DNA of 64,000 bases. Source: Actinophytocola oryzae. GTDB taxonomy: Bacteria; Actinomycetota; Actinomycetes; Mycobacteriales; Pseudonocardiaceae. A program made the translations under genes and the position numbers. Under the pieces are notes generated by a model. That model was given only the letters and a program-made list of their open reading frames with translations. It searched no databases and was not told where the DNA came from. The stretch covers positions 62,001 to 126,000 of the forward strand of contig NZ_SOCP01000002.1 of assembly GCF_004364325.1 (NCBI RefSeq), in the 5' to 3' direction. Shown here piece by piece: positions 17,474-26,007 of the stretch (positions within the stretch are counted from its first letter, which is position 1; each line of letters begins with the position of its first letter).

Positions 17474-18573
17474 GTGGGGTCGCGGAGCACGACCAGCTGC
17501 GCGCGACGCTGCGTGAGTTCGTCGCCGACCACTCGCCGTCCTCGGCCGTCCGGCGGTGGATGGACGCCGAGCGGGGCCACGACCCCGTGCTGTGGCGGCG
17601 GTTCGCCGGGGAGCTGGGGCTGACCGGCATCGCGGTGCCGGAGTCCTACGGCGGCGCAGGCGGCGGGCCGGTGGAACTGGGCATCGTGCTGGAGGAGCTG
17701 GGCCGGGCGCTCGTGCCGTCGCCGTTCTTCGCCACCGTCGCCATGGCAGGCCAGGCGCTGGTGGCGTCCGGCGACGAGGAGGCGCGGTCCCGCTGGCTGC
17801 CCGGCATCGCCGACGGCTCGCTGACCGCGACGCTGGCCGTCACCGAGGAGACCGGCTCCTGGCAGCTCGACGACCTCGCGACGGTCGCGACCCGGCACGG
17901 TCTCGTGTGGACGGTGTCCGGCACCAAGATGTTCGTCGTGGACGGGCACACCGCCGACCTGCTGCTCGTCGTCGCGAACACGGCGGAGCAGCCCGCGCTG
18001 TTCGCCGTCGAGCCCACCGCGGCCGGCGTGACGCGGACCCGGCTGGACACCCTCGACCCGACCAGGAGACTGGGCCGGGTCGACCTCGACGGTGCCCCCG
18101 CGGTCCGGATTCGCCCGTCCGGCCCCGAGTTCCTCCGTACAGTGCTGGACCTGGTGCTCATCGCCCTGGCCGCCGAACAGGTCGGCGGTGCACAGGCGTG
18201 CCTGGACGCCGCGGTGGCGTACGCCAAGCTCCGCGTCCAGTTCGACCGGCCCATCGGGTCCTTCCAGGCGGTCAAGCACAAGTGCGCGGACCTGCTGCTG
18301 CGCGTCGAGTCGGCCCGGTCGGCCGCACGGCACGCCGCGGCGGTCACGGCAGGCGGTTCGGACGAGACCTCGGTGGTCGCGGCCGTGGCCGCGGGCTACT
18401 GCGCGGCGGCGTTCACCCACGCGGCCAAGGAGAACATCCAGCTCCACGGCGGCATCGGCTACACCTGGGAGCACGACGCGCACCTGTACCTGCGGCGGGC
18501 GAAGTCGTCGGAACTCCTGCACGGTGCGCCGCCGACGCACCGCGCCCGCCTGGCCGACCTGCTCGCGATCTGA
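17470..18573 (+). CDS. Acyl-CoA dehydrogenase, non-catalytic-type subunit of a pair
   Basis: This 367-residue FadE-like protein has the general fold, with PESYGGAGGG, RVQFDRPIGSFQAVKHKCAD and LHGGIGYTWEHDAHLYLRRAK. The C-terminus lacks the GTxE catalytic-base motif. The next gene has that motif (GTAEIQ). In steroid degraders such pairs (ChsE1-ChsE2 type) form alpha2beta2 heterotetramers with one active site per pair. The start GTG overlaps the P450 stop. The arrangement matches a second pair at 23348/24605. Confidence 0.87.
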   Translation: MSGVAEHDQLRATLREFVADHSPSSAVRRWMDAERGHDPVLWRRFAGELGLTGIAVPESYGGAGGGPVELGIVLEELGRALVPSPFFATVAMAGQALVASGDEEARSRWLPGIADGSLTATLAVTEETGSWQLDDLATVATRHGLVWTVSGTKMFVVDGHTADLLLVVANTAEQPALFAVEPTAAGVTRTRLDTLDPTRRLGRVDLDGAPAVRIRPSGPEFLRTVLDLVLIALAAEQVGGAQACLDAAVAYAKLRVQFDRPIGSFQAVKHKCADLLLRVESARSAARHAAAVTAGGSDETSVVAAVAAGYCAAAFTHAAKENIQLHGGIGYTWEHDAHLYLRRAKSSELLHGAPPTHRARLADLLAI

Positions 18574-18580
18574 GGCACCC

Positions 18581-19786
18581 GTGACGACCGTTCATGAACG
18601 TGACCGGCCCCTGGTCGACGACGAGTTCCGGTCGGGACTGCGGCGGTTCCTGACCGAACACCATCCCGGACGGGGCCCGAAGGATCCCGCGGCGCGCCTC
18701 GCGTGGCGCAAGGCGTGGCTGGCGACGTTGTTCGACGCCGGGTACGCCGGCCCGAGCTGGCCGCGCGCCCACGGCGGCATGGCGTTGAACTTCACCCAGC
18801 AGGTGATCTACCAGGAGGAGTACGCGCGGGCGCGGGTGCCGGGTCCGCTCGGCACCGGCCTCGGCATCGCCGCGCCCACGATCATCCGGTACGGCAGCCC
18901 CGCACAGCGGGACCGTTACCTGCGCCCCATGCTGCGCGGCGACGCCGTGTGGGCCCAGGGCTACTCGGAACTCGACGCCGGGTCCGACCTGTCGGCGCTG
19001 CGCACCACCGCCCGCCGCGTGGGCGACGAGTACGTCGTCAGCGGGCAGAAGGTGTGGACGAGTGCCGCGGACATCGCCGACATCCTGTTCACCCTGGTCC
19101 GCACCGGCCCGCCCGGCTCACGCCGGCACGGCATCACCTACCTGCTCGTCGACGCGCACGCCCCCGGCGTCACCGTGCGGCCGCTGCGGGACCTGACCGG
19201 GGACGCCAGCTTCTGCGAGGTCTTCCTCGACGACGTGCGGGTGCCGGTCGCCGACCGCGTCGGCGAGGAGAACGGCGGCTGGCCACTGGTCCGCACGAGC
19301 CTCGGCCACGAACGCGCGGCCGGGGCGATGAACCAGGCCGCGCGCTACCGCCGGGTGCTCGACGAGCTGGTCGAACTGGCCCGCGAGCGTGGCCGCACCG
19401 CCGACCCCCTCGTCCGCGACCGGCTCGCCGACCTCGCGACCAGGGTGCGGATCATGCAGTACACGGGGATGCGGACGATCTCCGACATCATCGAGCGCGG
19501 CGAGCCCGGCCCCGCGTCGTCGATCGCGCGGCTGTTCGTCGTCACCGTCGAACAGGACCTGCACGAGTTCGCCGTGGACCTGCTCGGCTCGCACGGCCTG
19601 CTGGGCCGCGACGACCCCCACGCCGTGCAGCGCGGCCGGTGGGTGTGGGGGTTCCTGCGCACCCGCGCGTCGACCATCGGCGCCGGCACCGCCGAGATCC
19701 AGCGCGACACCATCGCCGAGAAGGTACTGGGCCTGCCGCGCGACCCGGGCATGCCGACGGACACGACAGGAGACCCCGCGGGATGA
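18581..19786 (+). CDS. Acyl-CoA dehydrogenase, catalytic subunit of a pair
   Basis: The 401-residue protein has the FadE N-terminal PSWPRAHGGMALNFTQQV, the flavin-side GYSELDAGSDLSAL, GQKVWTSAAD and the C-terminal STIGAGTAEIQRDTIAEKVL with the Glu expected to act as base. It follows the partner subunit by seven bases with a GTG start. Together they would introduce a double bond in a bulky acyl-CoA such as a steroid or polycyclic side chain. Which substrate is inference. Confidence 0.9.
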   Translation: MTTVHERDRPLVDDEFRSGLRRFLTEHHPGRGPKDPAARLAWRKAWLATLFDAGYAGPSWPRAHGGMALNFTQQVIYQEEYARARVPGPLGTGLGIAAPTIIRYGSPAQRDRYLRPMLRGDAVWAQGYSELDAGSDLSALRTTARRVGDEYVVSGQKVWTSAADIADILFTLVRTGPPGSRRHGITYLLVDAHAPGVTVRPLRDLTGDASFCEVFLDDVRVPVADRVGEENGGWPLVRTSLGHERAAGAMNQAARYRRVLDELVELARERGRTADPLVRDRLADLATRVRIMQYTGMRTISDIIERGEPGPASSIARLFVVTVEQDLHEFAVDLLGSHGLLGRDDPHAVQRGRWVWGFLRTRASTIGAGTAEIQRDTIAEKVLGLPRDPGMPTDTTGDPAG

Positions 19787-21021
19787 CGAGCACCGACGAG
19801 ACCTACGGGGTACTCACCGACGAGGCGATCGAGCGGTCCCGCCGCAGGCTCGGCATCCCGCGACCCCAGCGCAACCCGCCCCACAACTACGAGGTGACCT
19901 GGGACGGCGTGCGGCATTTCGCCTACGGGTACGGCGATGACAACCCGCTCTACTGCGACCCGGGGTACGCCGCAGGCACCCGCTGGGGCACGCTCGTCGC
20001 CCCGCCGACCTTCCTGTACACGATGGGCGAGGACGCCGCGCCGCCGCAGGACGAGACGACCAGGGCACTGCTGAAGGGCGACCCCTTCGCGGGGCTCGGG
20101 TCGTACCAGGCCGTCATGGAGTTCGAGTGGTGGCGGCCGCTGCGGCTCGGCGACCGCTGCCGCGTGCTGCAGACCCAGGTCGGCGTGGTCGCGAAACCCA
20201 GCGGTTTCGGCGGCCGCACCGCACACGTCACGCAGGACTACCTGTACACCGACGGGGACGGCGAGCCGCACGCCGTCCGGCGGGGCACCTGGATCAACGC
20301 CGAGCGGCACACGTCACGGGACCGTGCCAAGGAGAAGCCGGCGCAGCGGCCGTACACCCCGGGACAGCTGGCCGAGATCGACGCGGCGTACGCGGCGGAG
20401 GCCCGGCGGGGCGCCGCGCCGCGTTACTGGGAGGACGTGGTGGTCGGGGAGGAGCTGCCGCCGAAGGTGAAGGGGCCGCTCACGACGACCGACGTGGTCG
20501 TGTGGCACCTGGGCTGGGGGATGCAGCTGACCCCGCCCGGTGCGTTCGGACTGGCCGCGCGCGTCCGGCGCAAGGCACCCGGGCTGTACCCGCCGAACGA
20601 GCTGAACATCCCGGACACGGTCCAGCGGCTGCACTGGGAGCCGGCGCGGGCGCGCGAGCTGGGCCTGCCCAACCCGTACGACTACGGCGGCATGCGCGAG
20701 ACGTGGCTGTGCCACCTGCTCACCGACTGGGTCGGTGACGACGGCTGGCTGTGGCGCCTGCGGTGCGAGCACCGCAAGTTCAACTACCTCGGCGACACGA
20801 CGTGGGTCAGGGGAGAGGTCGTCGACAAACGACGGGTGGACGGCCGCGGCGAGATCCACCTCGCCGTGCGTTGCGAGAACCAGCGTGGCGAGACCACCAC
20901 CCCCGGCACCGCGGTCGTGCTGCTGCCGACGCGGGACCACGCCGTCGCCCTGCCGTCCCCGCCCGCGCCGGACCTGGCCGGCCTGGTGGCCCACGAGCTG
21001 GCCCGGTTCGACGTCGGTTGA
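19783..21021 (+). CDS. Double-hotdog MaoC-like enoyl-CoA hydratase (FAS1-type dehydratase domain)
   Basis: The 412-residue protein has two hotdog regions. The N-terminal one carries YGYGDDNPLYCDPGYAAGTRWGTLVAPPTF, a hydratase-like D-N-P-L motif, and the C-terminal one a degenerate copy around HLGWGM and RCEHRKFNYLGDTTWV. Members act as enoyl-CoA hydratases on large CoA esters. It starts by ATGA overlap with the dehydrogenase, so the pair's product is its likely substrate, and the retro-aldolase at 10033 could act next. It converges with the GntR gene with 14 bases between the stops. Confidence 0.85.
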   Translation: MTSTDETYGVLTDEAIERSRRRLGIPRPQRNPPHNYEVTWDGVRHFAYGYGDDNPLYCDPGYAAGTRWGTLVAPPTFLYTMGEDAAPPQDETTRALLKGDPFAGLGSYQAVMEFEWWRPLRLGDRCRVLQTQVGVVAKPSGFGGRTAHVTQDYLYTDGDGEPHAVRRGTWINAERHTSRDRAKEKPAQRPYTPGQLAEIDAAYAAEARRGAAPRYWEDVVVGEELPPKVKGPLTTTDVVVWHLGWGMQLTPPGAFGLAARVRRKAPGLYPPNELNIPDTVQRLHWEPARARELGLPNPYDYGGMRETWLCHLLTDWVGDDGWLWRLRCEHRKFNYLGDTTWVRGEVVDKRRVDGRGEIHLAVRCENQRGETTTPGTAVVLLPTRDHAVALPSPPAPDLAGLVAHELARFDVG

Positions 21022-21035
21022 CCAGGCCCGTCAGG

Positions 21036-22493
21036 TCAGTGCCACCACGACAGGACCGCGTTGAGGTGCTTGCGCATGCGGCCCCGGGCCAGACCGGTGT
21101 CACCGTCGACGATCGCGTCCAGAATCCGTTGGTGGACGAGCCGCACCTCCTCGGCCGCGGTGTCGCCGGGGAGGGACTGATCCTGGGTGGCCCCGTGGCG
21201 GCGGAACAGTTCGGTGATGATGTCGAGGAACAACGTCAGCACCGGGTTCCCCGCCAGGTCGGCCAGCTCCGCGTGGAACAGGTCGGCCTTGCGTTGCTCG
21301 TCGGCCGGGCCCTCGGTGGTCCAGCGGACGGCCGCAGACAGCCGCTCGGCCACCTCCGCCGCGCCCCCGGCGTGCCGGGCGGTCACCTCGGCGACCGTGC
21401 GCAGCTCGATCGCGTCCCGCACGACCCGCAGGTGGTCCGCCGTGACGCCCTGGTACCCGAGGAACAGCGCCATGGTGTCGATGCTCGCCCGTGGCTCCGG
21501 CTCCGCCACGACCAACCCGCCGCCGGGCCCCCTGCGCATCCTGGCGACCGAGTGGTACTCCAGCAGCCGCACCGCCTCACGCAGCACCGCCCGGCTGATC
21601 CCGTACCGCCCCAGCAGGTCGGCCTCCGAACCCAGCACCGAGCCGATCCGCCAGCCACCGGCCGCGATGTCGTCGTGGATCCGCGCGGCGACCACCTCGG
21701 CCAGCTTGGCCCTCGGCCCCTCGACCATCTCCGGCTCGATCACGGGCCCCGCGACCCTGGCCCGCCGCACCCGGTGCCGCTCGACCCACGCGGCGACCCA
21801 CTCCAGGTGCTCGGTCAGCAACGTCTGGGCGCGTGCGTCGTCGCCGGCTACCACGGCGTCCACGATCGCCCGGTGCACGGCGTGCGAGGTCTCCTCGGAC
21901 GCCAGCAGCTCCGCCTTGGGAATCCGGCGGGACGTGTGGGCGAACCGCGTCGTGAGCCGGGTGAGCACGTCGATGAACAGGTGCAGGACCGGGTTGCCCG
22001 ACAGCCGCCCGAGCAGCGGGTGCAGCGGCTCGTACGCCGAGTGCTCCGCCGACGGGGGGCCGTCGACCATCGCCCGTAGCGCGTCGACGCCGTCCTCGGT
22101 GAGCCGCTCGGTGGCGAGACCGGCGGCGATCGGTTCCAGCAGCAGCCGGGCGTCGAGCAGGTCGGCGACGCTGGTGCCGACGTACTCGAGGTAGATCACG
22201 ATGGAGCGGGTCGCGGGTCCCGCGTCGGGCGCCCGGACGAGCAGCCCGCCGTTCGGGCCCCGGCGCATCCTCGCCACCTGGTGGTGCTCCACCAGGCGCA
22301 CCGCCTCGCGCAGGACCGACCGGCTCACCCCGAGCCGCTCCCGCAGGTCCACTTCGGACCCGAGCGACTCGCCCACCGGCCACCCCCGGCGCATCACGTC
22401 GACCTCGATGCGCCGCGCCGTCTGCGCGGCGAGCTTGCCGGCCGGGGCCGAGGACTCGTCGTCGGCGGGCTCCAGCTCGACCGGGGTCGCCAT
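21036..22493 (-). CDS. Tandem-duplicated GntR/FadR-type regulator (two HTH-FCD units)
   Basis: The 485-residue protein consists of two consecutive GntR regulators in one chain. Residues about 20-240 and 255-485 each have a winged helix (LRERLGVSRSVLREAVRLVEHHQ and LLGRYGISRAVLREAVRLLE) followed by RMRRGPxGGL and an all-alpha FCD ligand domain. Normal GntR/FCD proteins are about 230 residues and dimerise, so this looks like a covalent dimer. FCD domains often bind organic acids or acyl-CoA, making it a plausible local repressor of the catabolic block. The ATG follows GAGGAG, with TAGACT (22531-22536) as a possible -10. Confidence 0.88.
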   Translation of the reverse strand: MATPVELEPADDESSAPAGKLAAQTARRIEVDVMRRGWPVGESLGSEVDLRERLGVSRSVLREAVRLVEHHQVARMRRGPNGGLLVRAPDAGPATRSIVIYLEYVGTSVADLLDARLLLEPIAAGLATERLTEDGVDALRAMVDGPPSAEHSAYEPLHPLLGRLSGNPVLHLFIDVLTRLTTRFAHTSRRIPKAELLASEETSHAVHRAIVDAVVAGDDARAQTLLTEHLEWVAAWVERHRVRRARVAGPVIEPEMVEGPRAKLAEVVAARIHDDIAAGGWRIGSVLGSEADLLGRYGISRAVLREAVRLLEYHSVARMRRGPGGGLVVAEPEPRASIDTMALFLGYQGVTADHLRVVRDAIELRTVAEVTARHAGGAAEVAERLSAAVRWTTEGPADEQRKADLFHAELADLAGNPVLTLFLDIITELFRRHGATQDQSLPGDTAAEEVRLVHQRILDAIVDGDTGLARGRMRKHLNAVLSWWH

Positions 22494-22605
22494 TCGGCCA
22501 ACTCCTCAGGACAGGCGGTTTCGTACCCTCAGTCTAGTCAGCGGCCGGTGACGACGGCCGTGGCCTGCGGATACGGCGTGTCCGGCGAGTCATTCGGGTC
22601 ACTGA

Positions 22606-23364
22606 TCACCGGGGCCCGAACCGCTGGCCCGCGTCGAGCCGCAGGCACTGACCGTTGAGCATCGGGTTGTCGACGATGGCGAGCACCAGCTTCGCGTACT
22701 CCTCCGGCCTGCCCATCCGCCTCGGGAACGCCGCGTCACGCACCAGCGTCGCCTTCGTGTCGGCCGGCAGCCCGCGCACGGCGCCCGTCTCGAACAGGCT
22801 CGGCGCGATCGCCAGCACCCGGATGCCCAGCGTGCCGAGATCCCTCGCCATCGTCAGGCACATGCCCGCGATGGCCGCCTTGGCCGCGCCGTAGGCGACC
22901 TGGCCGATCTGCCCCTCGAACGCGGCGATCGAGGCCGTGTTGACGACGACGCCGCGTTCGCCGTCGTCGGGTTCGTTGCGGCTCATGTGGGCAGCGGCGA
23001 GCCTGCTGATGTTGAAGGTCGCCACCGCGTTCAGGTCGAGGACCCGCCGGAACGTGTCGAGGTCGTGCGGACCCTGCTTGGTGAGGGTCCGCATCGCCAC
23101 GCCCCCGCCCGCCGTGGTGACGGCGACGTGCAGGCCGCCCAGGCCCGCCACCGCGGCGTCGAGAGCCTGCTCGGTGGCGGCGAAGTCGGTCACGTCCACC
23201 GGGTGGAAGCTCCCGCCGAACCCCGCGGCGACCGCCGCGCCCGCCGATTCCGGCCGGTCCAGCACCGCCACGTCCGCCCCGCGGGCCGCGAGCAGTTCGG
23301 CGCTCGCCCGCCCCATGCCGGACGCCCCGCCGAAGACCACCGCCTTCCTACCCTTCGTGTCCAC
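22606..23364 (-). CDS. SDR oxidoreductase, 3-hydroxyacyl-CoA dehydrogenase-like
   Basis: The 252-residue SDR has GGASGMGRASAELLAARGADVAVLD, NAVATFNISRLA, TASIAAFEGQIGQ and VAYGAAKAAIAG with the Tyr-Lys pair. It resembles the enzyme at 5707 (both carry F(D/E)GQIGQ), so they are probably paralogues for different intermediates. The GTG at 23364 follows GAGGAG and overlaps the end of the upstream dehydrogenase by 17 bases, implying co-expression. NAD preference is suggested by the Asp at the end of strand two. Confidence 0.87.
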   Translation of the reverse strand: MDTKGRKAVVFGGASGMGRASAELLAARGADVAVLDRPESAGAAVAAGFGGSFHPVDVTDFAATEQALDAAVAGLGGLHVAVTTAGGGVAMRTLTKQGPHDLDTFRRVLDLNAVATFNISRLAAAHMSRNEPDDGERGVVVNTASIAAFEGQIGQVAYGAAKAAIAGMCLTMARDLGTLGIRVLAIAPSLFETGAVRGLPADTKATLVRDAAFPRRMGRPEEYAKLVLAIVDNPMLNGQCLRLDAGQRFGPR

Positions 23365-24484
23365 CGGTGCTCTCCTCGTCTGGTGCGGGCCGGACGAACT
23401 CGCACAGCCGGTCGCGGTGGCTCGCGGCGTCGCCGTAGAGCATCCCGTCGACCGTCGCCCGGCGCAGGTACAGGTGCAGGTCGTGCTCCCAGGTGAACCC
23501 GATCCCGCCGTGCAGTTGCAGTGCCGCGCCCGCGACCTGCTCGGTCGCCGCGCTCGAGTGCGACGCGGCGACGCACGCGGCCCGCGCCGCGTCCTCGGTG
23601 TCCGCGTCGACGGCCATCGCGGCGTACCAGGTCGCCGCCCGGACGCCGTGCACGGACATCGCCATCCCGGCACACGCGTGCTTGACCGCCTGGAAGGTCC
23701 CGAGTGGCCGGTCGAACTGGACCCGGACCTTCATGTACTCGACGGTCATCTCCAGCATCCGGTCCAGGACGCCGAGAGTCTCCGCCGCGAGGAGCACCGC
23801 CGCGTCGTCCAGCAGCCGGGGCACGGCGTCGGCGTCGCCGGGCAGGCGACGGTCCGCGGGCACCCGCACGCCGTCCAGCCGGACCTCGTAGAAGGACCGC
23901 GTGAGATCCAGGACCTGCTGACGTCGCACGGTGACCCCGGCGGCGTGCCGGTCGACGAGGAACGACTCGGGTACGCCGTCGTGGCGCACCGTCACCAGCA
24001 GCCAGCGGGCCCCGCCGGCATCCTGCACAGCGGTCTTGACGCCGTCGAGGACCACCTGGTCGCCGTCGGTGCGGGCGGTCGCGGCGATCCCGTCCAGCGA
24101 CCACGGCGCACCCGGTTCGGCGAACGCCCACGTCGCCCAGGCATCGCCGGTGGCCAGCGTTCTCAGCGCTTCGGCCAGCGGGCCCGCCGAACCGGCGCGG
24201 GTCAGCGCCCGCCCGACGAGCACAGTGGGCAGGTACGGACCCCGAGCCGCCGCGCGGCCGACCTCCTCCGCCACCAGGGCCAGCTCCACGAGGCCCTGTA
24301 CCGAGCCGCCGCGGTCCTCGGGGAGGCCGAGCCCCGGCCAGCCCGACCTGCCCACGAGTCGCCAGAACGCCGCGTCGACATCCTTCTCGTGGTTCGACCC
24401 CGCACGCGCCGGGGCGTGGTCGGCCAACAGGTCCCGAGCCGCCGCCCGCAGCATCGCCTGCTCGTCGTCGAGTTCGAAGTCCAC
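23348..24484 (-). CDS. Acyl-CoA dehydrogenase, non-catalytic-type subunit of a pair
   Basis: The 378-residue protein matches the 17470 product in layout: LPEDRGGSVQGLVE, RVQFDRPLGTFQAVKHACAG and LHGGIGFTWEHDLHLYLRRA, with no GTxE base motif at the C-terminus. Its likely partner at 24605 is transcribed divergently. The GTG at 24484 begins six bases after TATGCT with no ribosome site, so a leaderless start is favoured over the TTG at 24490. The SDR follows in an overlapping frame. Confidence 0.87.
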   Translation of the reverse strand: MDFELDDEQAMLRAAARDLLADHAPARAGSNHEKDVDAAFWRLVGRSGWPGLGLPEDRGGSVQGLVELALVAEEVGRAAARGPYLPTVLVGRALTRAGSAGPLAEALRTLATGDAWATWAFAEPGAPWSLDGIAATARTDGDQVVLDGVKTAVQDAGGARWLLVTVRHDGVPESFLVDRHAAGVTVRRQQVLDLTRSFYEVRLDGVRVPADRRLPGDADAVPRLLDDAAVLLAAETLGVLDRMLEMTVEYMKVRVQFDRPLGTFQAVKHACAGMAMSVHGVRAATWYAAMAVDADTEDAARAACVAASHSSAATEQVAGAALQLHGGIGFTWEHDLHLYLRRATVDGMLYGDAASHRDRLCEFVRPAPDEESTGGHEG

Positions 24485-24490
24485 GAACAA

Positions 24491-24496
24491 AGCATA
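24491..24496 (-). promoter_or_regulatory. -10 element (TATGCT) of a leaderless promoter
   Basis: Minus-strand TATGCT lies exactly six bases before the GTG at 24484. It overlaps GCATACTCATT (24492-24502), a copy of the AT-rich motif seen at other promoters in this block, so a regulator bound there would occlude RNA polymerase. Confidence 0.5.
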
Positions 24497-24604
24497 CTCA
24501 TTTGTCTCACGAAAAGATCCAGTTGTTCAATGACCCCGATCTGCGCAACCATCAACTCGGTTAGAGTGACCTCATCGTCTCCCGAGGGCGGAAGCAGGTG
24601 GGTG

Positions 24605-25762
24605 ATGCGACTGGAGTCGACGCCAGAGCTCGAGGCGTTTCGCGACCGGGTCCGGGAGTTCGTCGCGGAGCATGCGCCGGGGACCAAGGCACACGCGGGT
24701 GTCCGCGCGCCGGATCCCTCGCTCATGCCCGAGATCCGCGCCTGGACGGCCAGGCTGTACGGCGCCGGGTTGCTCGGGATCGACTGGCCGGCCCGTTACG
24801 GCGGCAGGCCGGACGCGCACCCGCTCGAACCGTTCGTCGTCGCCGAGGAGATCGCTCGCGCACGCACGTGGCCGCCGGTCGGCGCTGGCACGTTGGCCGC
24901 CGCGGCGTTGCTCGAGTTCGGCACCGAGGAACAGCTGGCTCGCTTCCTCCCCCGCATCAGGGACTGCGCGGACGTGTGGTGCCAACTGTTCAGCGAACCG
25001 GACGCCGGTAGCGACCTGGCCGCGTTGCGGACCAGGGCCCGCCGGGTGGGCGACGAGTTCGTCGTCGACGGCCAAAAGGTCTGGACCACCAACGGTCACC
25101 ACGCCGACCGGGGCTACCTGCTCGCCAGAACCGACCCGGATGCGTCGAAACACCGCGGCATCACCGCGTTCGCACTCGACATGCGTGCCCCCGGGGTGAC
25201 CGTCCGCCCGCTGCGGGAGATCACCGGGACGACCGACTTCAACGAGGTCTACCTCGACGGCGTGCGGATCCCGGCCACCGATGCCATCGGCGGCGAGAAC
25301 GAGGGCTGGCGGGTGGCGATGCGCAGCCTCGGACACGAGCGGTCCGGCGTCGCGGCGCGGGGAGTCGAGCTGTTCGCCATGCTCGACGAGCTGATTGCGC
25401 TGGCCGAGCCGGTGATGGAGGACTCGGCGACCCGGCAGGCACTCGGCGAGCTGGCAACCCGGACCCACGTGAACGCCGCCATGGTCGCGCTGGCACAGTC
25501 ACGCGTGCTGCACCGCACCGAGGGACCGGCCGACGCGGCCCTGGGCAAGATCTTCTTCAGCGAGCTGAACCACGACCTCACGGTGTACGGCCTCAGGCTC
25601 CAGGGCACCAGCGGACTGCTCGTCGAGGGCGACCCGGGCGCGGTCGCGAACGGCTGGTGGCAGGACGCCTACCTGTACTCCCGCGCCTACACCATCGCGG
25701 GCGGCGCCAACGAGATCCTGCGTACCCAGATCGCCGAGCGCGGCCTCGGTCTCCCGCGGTGA
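24605..25762 (+). CDS. Acyl-CoA dehydrogenase, catalytic subunit of a pair
   Basis: The 385-residue FadE protein has GIDWPARYGGRPDAHPLE, FSEPDAGSDLAALRTRARR, GQKVWTTNGHHADRGYLL and the C-terminal YTIAGGANEILRTQIAERGLGLPR with the catalytic Glu. It is the probable partner of the divergent 23348 product. ATG 24605 is preceded directly by GTG 24602, so either may initiate. TAGAGT (24562-24567) could be its -10. The 120-base divergent spacer puts both subunits under joint control. Confidence 0.9.
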   Translation: MRLESTPELEAFRDRVREFVAEHAPGTKAHAGVRAPDPSLMPEIRAWTARLYGAGLLGIDWPARYGGRPDAHPLEPFVVAEEIARARTWPPVGAGTLAAAALLEFGTEEQLARFLPRIRDCADVWCQLFSEPDAGSDLAALRTRARRVGDEFVVDGQKVWTTNGHHADRGYLLARTDPDASKHRGITAFALDMRAPGVTVRPLREITGTTDFNEVYLDGVRIPATDAIGGENEGWRVAMRSLGHERSGVAARGVELFAMLDELIALAEPVMEDSATRQALGELATRTHVNAAMVALAQSRVLHRTEGPADAALGKIFFSELNHDLTVYGLRLQGTSGLLVEGDPGAVANGWWQDAYLYSRAYTIAGGANEILRTQIAERGLGLPR

Positions 25763-25794
25763 TGACCGTTCGTCGACCGAGGAGGAACCCGAAG

Positions 25795-26007
25795 ATGCCC
25801 CTGCTCGCCGCGCTGACCTGGTTGGGTGTGGTCGGCGCCGGGGCGCTGGTGATCTGCCTGCTCGCGTTTCGCTGTGCGGACTGGAACCTGCTGCCTCGGT
25901 CGGTGTTGCCGAGGCTGCGGTGGTGGCGGCGGTTCGCACCCGTCCTGCTCGGGGTCGCGGCGGCGTTCGCCCTCACCTGCGGTGTGCTGCTGGAGCTGGT
26001 CTCGTGA
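25795..26007 (+). CDS. Small two-helix membrane protein
   Basis: The 70-residue product has two strongly hydrophobic segments (about residues 5-24 and 47-68) joined by a basic loop LPRLRWWRR. The ATG at 25795 has GAGGAGG nine bases upstream, preferable to an ATG at 25762 overlapping the dehydrogenase stop. Its own stop overlaps the multicopper oxidase GTG. The tight coupling suggests it anchors or assists the exported oxidase, but no family was recognised. Confidence 0.7.
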   Translation: MPLLAALTWLGVVGAGALVICLLAFRCADWNLLPRSVLPRLRWWRRFAPVLLGVAAAFALTCGVLLELVS

